From positions 372,001-436,000 of the forward strand of contig NZ_JAAHIH010000001.1 in the NCBI RefSeq assembly GCF_010671925.1: 64,000 bases of DNA, given 5' to 3'. Shown here one piece after another: positions 58,102-64,000 of this stretch; positions within the stretch are counted from its first letter, which is position 1; each line of letters starts with the position of its first letter. Made by a program: the position numbers and the translations under genes. The stretch comes from Moorena sp. SIOASIH. GTDB taxonomy: Bacteria; Cyanobacteriota; Cyanobacteriia; Cyanobacteriales; Coleofasciculaceae. The notes under the pieces are model-generated. The model saw only the letters and a program-made list of their open reading frames with translations. It made no database searches and had not been told where the DNA came from.

Positions 58102-59304
58102 TTGACTCGTAACCGTAAATTATACGGATATAAGCAAAGATACAGGGAATTGTATCTTTGTGAGGAGTGGTCAAAAAAAAGGAATAAGAGGCTTGTGGTA
58201 GATTCTAAACGATTGTCTGGGCAGTTGTTCAACTTAACGGGAACTAAACTCCTATATATTCTATCAATCGGCTTAACTCTGGGTGCATTAATTCTGGATG
58301 GGACAGCAGCTCGGTCCCTGATCGCAGGTAACTCCATCACGATACCCCTGTTGATCTGTGCTCTGGTCACTACTGGCATTGGATATCGAGCAGTCCCCTT
58401 TCTACAAGCACTCAAAATGGGTCAGATTATCCGTCAAGAGGGACCCCAATCCCATTTACAGAAAGCGGGTACCCCCACCATGGGTGGCATATTTTTTGTG
58501 CCGGTAGCGGTGGTGATTGCCCTGGTGTGGTCAGGATTATTCCTCCAACAGCAGGATTTTACCCCAGTCCTAGCGGTATCCCTAGCCACCCTTGGCTATC
58601 TGTTAATCGGCTGGGTGGACGATTGGCAAGTAGTCCAACGCCGCTCTAATAAAGGGATGTCCCCGAGAATGAAACTGGCCTTACAAATTGTGGTCAGTTT
58701 ACTGTTTTGTATATGGTTAGCACAAACCCAGCCAGCGAGTATCACTAACATCACCCTACCCTTGGGGATTGTCTTACCCTTGGGATTCTTGTTTTGGCCG
58801 GTGGGTATATTTGTGCTATTAGCAGAAAGTAATGCTACTAATCTTACCGATGGAGTGGATGGACTGGCAGCAGGAACCTGTGCGATCGCATTTTTAGGAC
58901 TAGCTGCCCTGATTGCTCCGACCTCCCCTGGTTTAATGGTCTTCTGTGCTTGTATGAGTGGCAGTTGCCTCGGTTTTATTGCCCACAACCGCAATCCCGC
59001 CAAGGTATTCATGGGGGATACCGGTTCTCTAGCCCTAGGAGGAGCACTTGCAGCCGTAGGACTTTTGACTGGGAACCTCTGGGGTTTATTTATAATTAGT
59101 GGTATTTTCTTCCTAGAAGCCGTATCAGTAATTGCTCAAGTTAGTTACTATAAAGCCACCAAAGATGCCAATGGGGTGGGTAAGCGTTTATTAAAAATGT
59201 CACCGTTCCATAATCATCTGGAACTCTCTGGCTGGTCAGAGACCCAGATAGTGGCGGTATTTTATTTAGTTAATGGGCTTCTGGTCTGGTTGTGTTTGGG
59301 GTGA
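58102..59304 (+). CDS. mraY: Phospho-N-acetylmuramoyl-pentapeptide transferase
   Basis: A polytopic protein of about 400 aa (shorter if the GTG start is right). MraY signatures are clear: GQIIRQEGPQSHLQKAGTPTMGGIFF (about residues 107-132), GWVDDWQVV with the Asp pair (about 169-177), the Mg-binding NATNLTDGVDGLAAG (about 246-260), FMGDTGSLALGG (about 301-312) and MSPFHNHLELSGWSE (about 367-381). It transfers phospho-MurNAc-pentapeptide from UDP to undecaprenyl phosphate, giving lipid I at the inner membrane. The TTG at 58102 gives an unusually basic 31-residue leader; GTG at 58195, preceded by GGAATAAGAG, gives a length closer to relatives. Confidence 0.93.
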   Translation: MTRNRKLYGYKQRYRELYLCEEWSKKRNKRLVVDSKRLSGQLFNLTGTKLLYILSIGLTLGALILDGTAARSLIAGNSITIPLLICALVTTGIGYRAVPFLQALKMGQIIRQEGPQSHLQKAGTPTMGGIFFVPVAVVIALVWSGLFLQQQDFTPVLAVSLATLGYLLIGWVDDWQVVQRRSNKGMSPRMKLALQIVVSLLFCIWLAQTQPASITNITLPLGIVLPLGFLFWPVGIFVLLAESNATNLTDGVDGLAAGTCAIAFLGLAALIAPTSPGLMVFCACMSGSCLGFIAHNRNPAKVFMGDTGSLALGGALAAVGLLTGNLWGLFIISGIFFLEAVSVIAQVSYYKATKDANGVGKRLLKMSPFHNHLELSGWSETQIVAVFYLVNGLLVWLCLG

Positions 59305-59331
59305 ATTCTCAAATGGGTCGGGAGTCGGGAG

Positions 59332-59374
59332 CGGTGCGACCCGTGGCGAATTTAATTACGGGTCAAGCGCACCG
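59332..59374. repeat. Second copy of the CGGTGCGACC...CGCACCG palindrome
   Basis: Same outer arms as 57530-57575. The inner palindrome is broken (AATTTAATTACGGG). It starts 27 bp after the mraY stop. Confidence 0.6.
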
Positions 59375-59454
59375 AGGGAGTCGTCAGAAGCCGGAAATGG
59401 GGATCTGACGAAATCCCTAAATACAAAAAACCTACCCCTGTCAGATCCCCTAAT

Positions 59455-59573
59455 ATCATGTTCGGTTGAATACCCATAATCTAGGGGAGTGTGGGGAGGG
59501 TGGGGAGGGTGGGGAGATAGGGAGATGGGGCAGATTTTTATTAAGGGTAATTATCCTGACATGATATAAGTTG
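59455..59573. repeat. Degraded copy of the ATATCA...TGATAT inverted-repeat element
   Basis: ATCATGTTCGGTTGAATACCCATAATC at the left and GGTAATTATCCTGACATGATATAAG at the right are imperfectly inverted. GGGGAGGGTGGGG lies inside. It is related to 55382-55685. A mini family 2 fragment follows at 59591-59630. Confidence 0.5.
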
Positions 59574-59810
59574 GTATTGTTAAAAACATTGTCTTGATGT
59601 AGTTACTCATGGGGAGGGGCGGCATCAAGACACTATTTTTGCAAGAGGTCTACTGATCCATCCTATTTTTAATAATTCATAATTCATCCTTCATAATTCC
59701 TAGTTTATTCTTCATAATTTATACTTCCTTTATAATTTAGCCTTCATACTTCATACTTCCTTTATAATTTAGCCTTCATACTTCATACTTTTTTAAGAAT
59801 TTAGCCGCCC

Positions 59811-60147
59811 TAGGACTTGATTTTCTCCAGTCAATGAATTATTCTACTCTCCAGAGAACGAAAAAAAATAAATGGGTGGCAAGTTTAACTGTGCGCCCAT
59901 CGGTAAGATAGCTGTTTTTGCGTTATTCAGGGTGCCCTTACTTTCATAGTTTGTGGTTGCCAGGTTAAACACGGTGCTTAACACTCACTAGGGTCTTGGG
60001 TTATCCCAAAACTCGATTATAGGTATGGGTAACTCCAACTAGGAGCCTATAGAGTTAATCACTAAAAAAGAGTCTCCAGGGTTCTAGTGGGTGGAGTGTG
60101 CAAATTCTCGTTCCAAACTAAACCAATTGATCAGGAGATTTGCTTCA
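59811..60147 (+). promoter_or_regulatory. Conserved 337-bp leader region, copy A of three
   Basis: It starts TAGGACTTGATTTTCTCCAG and runs to the ATG of peptide gene A. It is nearly identical to 61058-61393 and 62111-62447. It includes TTGGGTTATCCCAA (hairpin) and a stem AGAGTC/GGTTCT (60069-60085) kept through G-U pairs relative to AGAATC/GATTCT in the other copies. AGGAG lies ~9 nt before the ATG. It is upstream of AT-rich TTCATAATTCAT repeats (59668-59790). It should contain the promoter and a structured 5' UTR. Confidence 0.7.
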
Positions 60148-60318
60148 ATGGCACGTATAACAATTAATGATATTCACGAATCAGAGAGCTTTTTGACTGA
60201 GCTCAACGATACAGATGTGGCGATGGACGAAATCAACGGTGGTAGCCGCCGATTTCTGCGGCGGCTGCCGTTCGGGGGATTTTTCTTAGGTTTGTTCCTA
60301 GGGGGGATCCTGTTTTGA
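60148..60318 (+). CDS. Double-glycine leader peptide precursor A (bacteriocin/RiPP-like)
   Basis: A 56-aa peptide. Residues 1-32 are a leader (MARITINDIHESESFLTELN..., ending MDEINGG), closely related to the leaders of the next two genes; Gly31-Gly32 is the expected cleavage site for a C39-type peptidase/ABC exporter. The 24-residue core is unlike B and C: it starts with four arginines in seven residues (SRRFLRR), then hydrophobic FGGFFLGLFLGGILF, giving a cationic amphipathic peptide with no Cys, Ser/Thr only at its first position. Start ATG 60148 has AGGAG; a GTG at 60091 is in frame but has no RBS. No modifying enzyme or exporter is nearby. Confidence 0.75.
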   Translation: MARITINDIHESESFLTELNDTDVAMDEINGGSRRFLRRLPFGGFFLGLFLGGILF

Positions 60319-60430
60319 ATGAATAAGCCCCATAGCGGAAACGACTTGGGGGAACATGCCAGCAAAAGTCCTGGAAGCAGGCGCGAGGATGCCGCCTGTC
60401 GCGAGGGATAAACCCTTGTAATCAAGACGG

Positions 60431-60467
60431 ATACCCCCACCTCGCGAACGCAGGTGGGGGTATCATT
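60431..60467 (+). terminator. Strong hairpin after peptide gene A
   Basis: ATACCCCCACCT and AGGTGGGGGTAT pair perfectly around a 9-nt loop (CGCGAACGC). Only CATTCAT follows, so it may be a transcript-end stabiliser or a weak terminator rather than a classical intrinsic one. Confidence 0.5.
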
Positions 60468-60619
60468 CATGTATTAATTTATATCGTCTGGTTTTGGTAA
60501 TGATACCATTATCCCCCAACTTTCGGGGACTTTAACTTACTTTTCTCCCCCAGGATTGGCAGGGCTGTTTCATTGTCGTAAAAGATAGATGGCCAGATGG
60601 GGATAATTTTCGACAAGGG

Positions 60620-60711
60620 ATACAGCGCAGTCTTGGGGAACCAGTGCGGTCTTGGGGGAAACCCTCAAGGCCGCACTAGTGTTGTTTACCCCATTCGCGA
60701 CTGCATCGCTA
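60620..60711 (+). repeat. Family 2 element, divergent copy
   Basis: GATACAGCGCAGTCTTGGGG at the left, CGCGACTGCATCGCTATT at the right, with CCAGTGCGGTCTTGGGGG inside. Confidence 0.55.
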
Positions 60712-60734
60712 TTCCCTCTTCTCTGTGGCGAGAT

Positions 60735-60933
60735 CCCCTGTTCCCTAAAATCCAGGACTCTGTACCTCACCCAATTAAAAACCACTATATAGCGTTTATC
60801 ATAGCTATGAGGTACAGAAATTTTTTTGCTTATTACCTATTACCTGCTCCCTGCTTCCTGTTCCCTGTTTCCTAAAACCCATAAAATTGTACCTTATGAG
60901 TTGGAGAATTGTTAGTTTTTATAAGCGCTATAA
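60735..60933. repeat. Two adjoining family 4 end pairs
   Basis: A right-type end in reverse (TCTGTACCTCACCCAATTAAAAACCACTATA, 60758-60787) is followed by AGCGTTTATCATAGCTATGAGGTACAG and, at the far side, TTGTACCTTATGAG...TATAAGCGCTATA. The middle is CCTGTTCC/CTGCTCC heptamers. Confidence 0.5.
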
Positions 60934-61057
60934 TTCATAATTTATTTTTCACAATTTATCTTTCACAATTCCTAGTTTATTCTTCATAATTTATGCTTAC
61001 TTCATGATTTATTTTTCATAATTCATACTTAATTTATATTTAATAATTCATGCTTCA

Positions 61058-61393
61058 TAGGACTTGATTTTCTCCAGTAAATGAATTATTCTACTCTCCA
61101 GAGAACGAAAAAGATAAATGGGTGGCAAGTTTAATTGTGCCCCCATCGGTAAGATAGCTGTTTTGGCGTTATTCAGGGTGCCCTTACTTTCATAGTTTGT
61201 GGTTGCCAGGTTAAACACGGTGCTTAACACTCCCTAGGGTCTTGGGTTATCCCAAAACTCGATTGTAGGTATGGGTAACTCCAACTAGGAGCCTATAGAG
61301 TTAATCACCCAGAAAGAATCTCCAGGATTCTGGTTGGTGGAGTGTGGAAATTTTCGTTCCAAAGTAAACCAATTCATAAGGAGACTTTCCTCA
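61058..61393 (+). promoter_or_regulatory. Conserved leader region, copy B of three
   Basis: Same order and nearly the same length as copy A (336 bp). The stem AGAATC/GATTCT lies at 61315-61331, and CATAAGGAG is the RBS before ATG 61394. It is preceded by the same TTCATAATT-type AT repeats (about 60930-61050). Confidence 0.7.
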
Positions 61394-61657
61394 ATGGCAC
61401 GTATTGCAATTAATGATCTTTCCGTTGCTCAGGAATCAGAGAGCTTTTTGACTGAGCTCAAGGATACAGATGTGGCGATGGAGCAAATCAACGGTGGTTT
61501 ATTCGGATTCTTATTGGGACGCTTGTTCCAGCCAGGCAACATTACTATCAGTCGTAATGTGACTTTCACTCCGACAGTCACAACCACTCCGACAGTCACA
61601 ACCACTCCGAGATTCACATTCACTCCGACAATCACATTCACTTTCGGCCGCAGCTAG
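61394..61657 (+). CDS. Double-glycine leader peptide precursor B, Thr-Pro-rich core
   Basis: An 87-aa peptide. Leader residues 1-35 (MARIAINDLSVAQESESFL... to MEQINGG) differ from C at one position only (Glu30 against Asp30). The core (52 residues) starts hydrophobic (LFGFLLGRLF) and then becomes a threonine-rich repeat: PGNITISRNVTFTPTVTTTP, then another TVTTTP, TFTPTITFTFGRS. TVTTTP is encoded by an exact 18-bp duplication (about 61572-61607). Alternating Thr/hydrophobic residues predict beta strands, and threonines could be dehydrated if a lanthionine-type enzyme acts, but there is no Cys. No partner genes are visible. Confidence 0.75.
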   Translation: MARIAINDLSVAQESESFLTELKDTDVAMEQINGGLFGFLLGRLFQPGNITISRNVTFTPTVTTTPTVTTTPRFTFTPTITFTFGRS

Positions 61658-61666
61658 CTCATAAAG

Positions 61667-61684
61667 GCACTAGATAATTAGTGC
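61667..61684 (+). other. Perfect hairpin after gene B
   Basis: GCACTA-GATAAT-TAGTGC, 6-bp stem and 6-nt loop. The identical hairpin follows gene C at 62709-62726. Confidence 0.7.
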
Positions 61685-61693
61685 TGAAAGATT

Positions 61694-61727
61694 ACTCCCC
61701 CCAATCTCGTTAAGGGGGGAGTTTTTG
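61694..61727 (+). terminator. Rho-independent terminator of gene B
   Basis: ACTCCCCCC (61694-61702) pairs with GGGGGGAGT (61714-61722), followed by a T run (TTTTT from 61722). The identical structure follows gene C. Confidence 0.85.
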
Positions 61728-61758
61728 CTGAAGGTTGACCTAACGTTACGAATAGGTA

Positions 61759-61881
61759 ATATCATGTCCGGTTGAATACTTACACAAGCCGCGAATCGAA
61801 GGCAGAAGGCAGAAGGCAGAAGGAAAGGAGTAAGGTTTAATCCCAGAAGGTGTTTTATCACTAATTATCCGGACATGATAT
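61759..61881. repeat. Element with ATATCATGTCCGG/CCGGACATGATAT ends
   Basis: 13-bp perfect terminal inverted repeats at 61759-61771 and 61869-61881. The left side continues TTGAATACTTAC as in the 55382 family. The interior has AAGGCAG heptamers. Confidence 0.7.
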
Positions 61882-62110
61882 AACCCCGACCAGGAGAGGA
61901 AAGGCATTTGGCCGCCAGACAAGAAGGTCTTAAAGCCAATCAACGCCAATAAAGACTGTACCTCATTTATTTTAGAAACCCTAGAATTCATAATTGATCT
62001 TTCACAATTGATCTTTCATAATTCCTAGTTTAGTCTTCATAATTCATCCTTACTTCATAATTTAGTCTTCATAATTCATCCTTACTTCATATTTAAAAAA
62101 TTATCCGCCC

Positions 62111-62447
62111 TAGGACTTGATTTTCTTCAGTAAATGAATTATTCTACTCTCCAGAGAACGAAAAAAAATAAATGGGTGGCAAGTTGAATTCTTCCCCCAT
62201 CGGTAAGATAGCTGTTTTGGCGTTATTCAGGGTGCCCTTACTTCCATAGTTTGTGGTTACCAGGATAAACACGGTGCTTAACACTCCCTAGGGTCTTGGG
62301 TTATCCCAAAACTCGATTGTAGGTATGGGTAACTCCAACTAGGAGCCTATAGAGTTAATCACCCAGAAAGAATCTCCAGGATTCTAGTTGGTGGAGTGTG
62401 GAAAATTTCGTTCCAAACTAAACCAATTCATAAGGAGATTTTTCTCA
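62111..62447 (+). promoter_or_regulatory. Conserved leader region, copy C of three
   Basis: 337 bp, the same length as copy A and nearest to copy B in sequence. The AGAATC/GATTCT stem is at 62369-62385. CATAAGGAG precedes ATG 62448. TTCATAATT-type AT repeats precede it (61986-62100). Confidence 0.7.
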
Positions 62448-62699
62448 ATGGCACGTATTGCAATTAATGATCTTTCCGTTGCTCAGGAATCAGAGAGCTT
62501 TTTGACTGAGCTCAAGGATACAGATGTGGCGATGGATCAAATCAACGGTGGTATCTTCTTCTTGTTGGCGCTGGCAGCTGCTGCTGCACGGCGGCGGCGC
62601 GCTAATACCAACTCTAATGTGACCACTCCGAGATTCACAATCACTCCGACAATCACATTCACTTTGGGCAACAGGCTCAATTTAGGCAACAACAACTAG
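62448..62699 (+). CDS. Double-glycine leader peptide precursor C
   Basis: An 83-aa peptide. The 35-residue leader ends MDQINGG and is almost identical to B. The 48-residue core begins IFFLLALAAAAA, then RRRR, then ANTNSNVTTPRFTITPTITFTLGNRLNLGNNN. The TTPRFT-TPTITFT-G block is shared with core B, but the N-terminal half is different, so cores recombine or diverge in modules. A hydrophobic helix followed by four arginines could be membrane-active. RBS is TAAGGAG; the terminator is at 62736. Confidence 0.75.
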   Translation: MARIAINDLSVAQESESFLTELKDTDVAMDQINGGIFFLLALAAAAARRRRANTNSNVTTPRFTITPTITFTLGNRLNLGNNN

Positions 62700-62735
62700 C
62701 TTATAAAGGCACTAGATAATTAGTGCTGAAAGATT

Positions 62736-62769
62736 ACTCCCCCCAATCTCGTTAAGGGGGGAGTTTTTG
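62736..62769 (+). terminator. Rho-independent terminator of gene C
   Basis: ACTCCCCCC/GGGGGGAGT stem with TTTTT, identical to the terminator of gene B, so the duplicated unit includes leader, gene and terminator. Confidence 0.85.
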
Positions 62770-62799
62770 CTGAAGGTTGACCTGAGGTTACATAACAGT

Positions 62800-62953
62800 A
62801 CAGGGAGCAGGGAGCAGGGAGTAGGGAGCAGGGAAGAAAGCGGTGCGACCCCGCGCTTTTTAAAAGCTAAGCTTGAACGCACACCAAGAGGAAGTCGGAA
62901 GTCGGAAGTTGGAAAAAATCCTGTGTACCTCATTAGGTTGGAAACCGCGATAT
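62800..62953. repeat. Family 4-like remnant with palindromic insert
   Basis: CAGGGAGCAGG/GGGAGTA heptamers, a GCGGTGCGACC...GAACGCACACC segment (a degenerate copy of the 57530 palindrome), then TGTGTACCTCATTAGG...AAACCGCGATA, the family 4 right end. Confidence 0.5.
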
Positions 62954-62966
62954 TCAGCAATTTGTT

Positions 62967-63001
62967 CCTCTAAACTACCCATAAATCAGGCAGTTTAGAG
63001 G
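62967..63001. other. Hairpin CCTCTAAACT/AGTTTAGAGG
   Basis: A 10-bp perfect stem with a 15-nt loop; no T-run. It lies between the peptide array and the convergent small gene. Confidence 0.5.
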
Positions 63002-63035
63002 AACCGACTTCAGTTTTTACTCCCGCTTTCCTTAA

Positions 63036-63086
63036 AAAAAAATGCGGTCAAGTTTTGGTTAACGCCAATCCTTGACCGCATTTTTT
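63036..63086. terminator. Bidirectional terminator
   Basis: TGCGGTCAAG (63043-63052) pairs with CTTGACCGCA (63071-63080), flanked by an A run on the left and TTTTTT on the right. It would end transcription from both the peptide array (+) and the small gene at 63281-63535 (-). Confidence 0.85.
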
Positions 63087-63280
63087 ATTGCAATTTTCAA
63101 CGCTTCACAGCTTAGCTGCACTTCAATCGACTAGTAAGTAAAACCATCCCATCATGTTAGTTGTGCTTTACTTAGCCGGTCAATTGTCGGAATCTACAAC
63201 ACACTACATTATTCTTGAAACTTGAGGTTTTGTTTTAGCCAGGGATTGGAATCCCTGGCAAATTACTATCTTAATCTAGC

Positions 63281-63535
63281 TTAATCTAGCAGCACATATC
63301 GAATCAAAATACTGATCACCTCTCCAGGATTTTCAGTAGGTTGAGGTGTGCTCCAATCATTGACCTGGGCGTAACCAAGGGCATAAAGTGTAGAAATTGT
63401 GTTCTGAACAGCTTGGGGAGAACCAATTAAGATATGTTTGATTTGTTCCCGTCGTCGCTGTCCCTCACCAGAGGGGTTAGGTACACTAGGCTGGTTGGGA
63501 TTATCACCAGGGTTGGGGACGAAATTTTGATCCAT
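63281..63535 (-). CDS. Small protein of unknown function
   Basis: An 84-aa protein. A Pro/Asn-rich N terminus (VPNPGDNPNQPSVPNPSGEG, residues 6-25) is followed by a folded-looking part RRREQIKHILIGSPQAVQNTISTLYALGYAQVNDW (about 27-61) and PGEVISILIRYVLL at the end. I do not recognise the family; the ordered part looks like a small alpha/beta domain conserved in cyanobacteria. AAGGAAAC 8 nt before the ATG is a good RBS. It faces the peptide array across a bidirectional terminator. Confidence 0.65.
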   Translation of the reverse strand: MDQNFVPNPGDNPNQPSVPNPSGEGQRRREQIKHILIGSPQAVQNTISTLYALGYAQVNDWSTPQPTENPGEVISILIRYVLLD

Positions 63536-64000
63536 AATGATTCGTTTCCTTTTGCTGAAAATTGCAATATATTTATTGTATACTTTGACGACGTTAATGT
63601 CAATTATAGTTGAAACTTTAAATAAGTTAATATTTTGAATTTCAACAAAATGTTAAATTACTAATAAATTAGGGAGTAGGGAGTAGGGAGTAGGGAGTAG
63701 GGAGTAGGGAGTAGGGAGTAGGGAGTAGGGAATCGGGAGATGGGAGATGGGAGTAGGGGTGGGGGAAATTGACTGGAGCTGATCACGATTACAGACGCGA
63801 TCGCATAAATAACCCACTAGAAAGTAGAGGTGGCCAAAATTGACTGAACCAGATCACGAGCACTTTCGCGTACCCATAGATAACCCAGTAGAATCGGCAT
63901 CTTGGTGGAACGGGCATCTTGGTGGAACGGGCATCTTGCCTGTTATCAATCCTCGGGCAGGCAGGATGCCCACCCTACTAATGTTCATCCCAAGATTCAC
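63536..64000. other. Intergenic, heptamer array and AT-rich promoter region
   Basis: 63540-63670 is AT-rich and probably holds the promoter of the - strand gene. 63671-63728 is a GGGAGTA heptamer array. Near the end, GGAACGGGCATCTTGGT is tandemly repeated (about 63895-63940), followed by GGCAGGATGCCCACCCTAC, an arm like the 66-bp hairpin family. No gene was seen before the window end. Confidence 0.5.

Noticed and set aside
60091..60147. In-frame GTG extension of the peptide precursors (also 61334 and 62388)
   Set aside because: The frame is open in all three copies, but a good AGGAG/AAGGAG precedes the MARI ATG and none precedes the GTG. The extra residues vary more than the leader peptide.

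Overview
The window looks like chromosome from a large-genome filamentous cyanobacterium, plausibly a marine Moorena/Lyngbya-like form. Three things suggest this: many HIP1 octamers (GCGATCGC, for example near 3833, 8821, 15388, 28351, 37861, 43690), intergenic regions full of heptanucleotide tandem repeats and palindromic elements, and protein families typical of such genomes. The genus is an inference. Almost every gene reads on the + strand.

Layout. 1-3031: end of an sdhA-like gene, a membrane-anchored TPR protein (- strand) and a cyanobacterial protein of unknown function. 3750-5543: an SLC13-type permease. 6231-56978: a very long, mostly co-oriented surface-polysaccharide locus. It holds a Wzm/Wzt-type ABC exporter, an acyltransferase, about fifteen glycosyltransferases, a Wzy/ligase-type membrane protein, an FkbM-like methyltransferase, an MBOAT acyltransferase with an SGNH-like partner, a bi-domain dehydrogenase, a heparinase/alginate-lyase-like enzyme, a nucleotide-sugar 6-dehydrogenase and a phytanoyl-CoA-dioxygenase-like protein. 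All four enzymes from arabinose-5-P isomerisation to CMP-Kdo (kdsD, kdsB, kdsA, kdsC) are scattered through it, and next to kdsAC is a polysialyltransferase-like gene. Taken together, the locus probably makes, O-acylates, exports and trims an acidic (Kdo- and/or uronate-containing) capsule or exopolysaccharide. 58102-59304: mraY, for peptidoglycan. 59668-62772: three tandem cassettes, each with a ~337-nt conserved untranslated leader followed by a small gene. The encoded double-glycine-type leader peptides are almost identical, but the C-terminal cores are completely different. This resembles a RiPP/bacteriocin precursor array whose maturation and export genes are not in the window. 63281-63535: a small unknown protein (- strand).

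The intergenic DNA is the other notable content. At least ten elements of one family begin GTAAGCATTCAGC and end with its complement. Four of them have perfect 8-bp target-site duplications, which fits non-autonomous IS66-type elements (MITEs), and most sit directly after a stop codon. Several other palindromic repeat families, some nested in one another, fill the rest. Two transposase remnants, one methyltransferase pseudogene and one truncated methyltransferase show past rearrangement.
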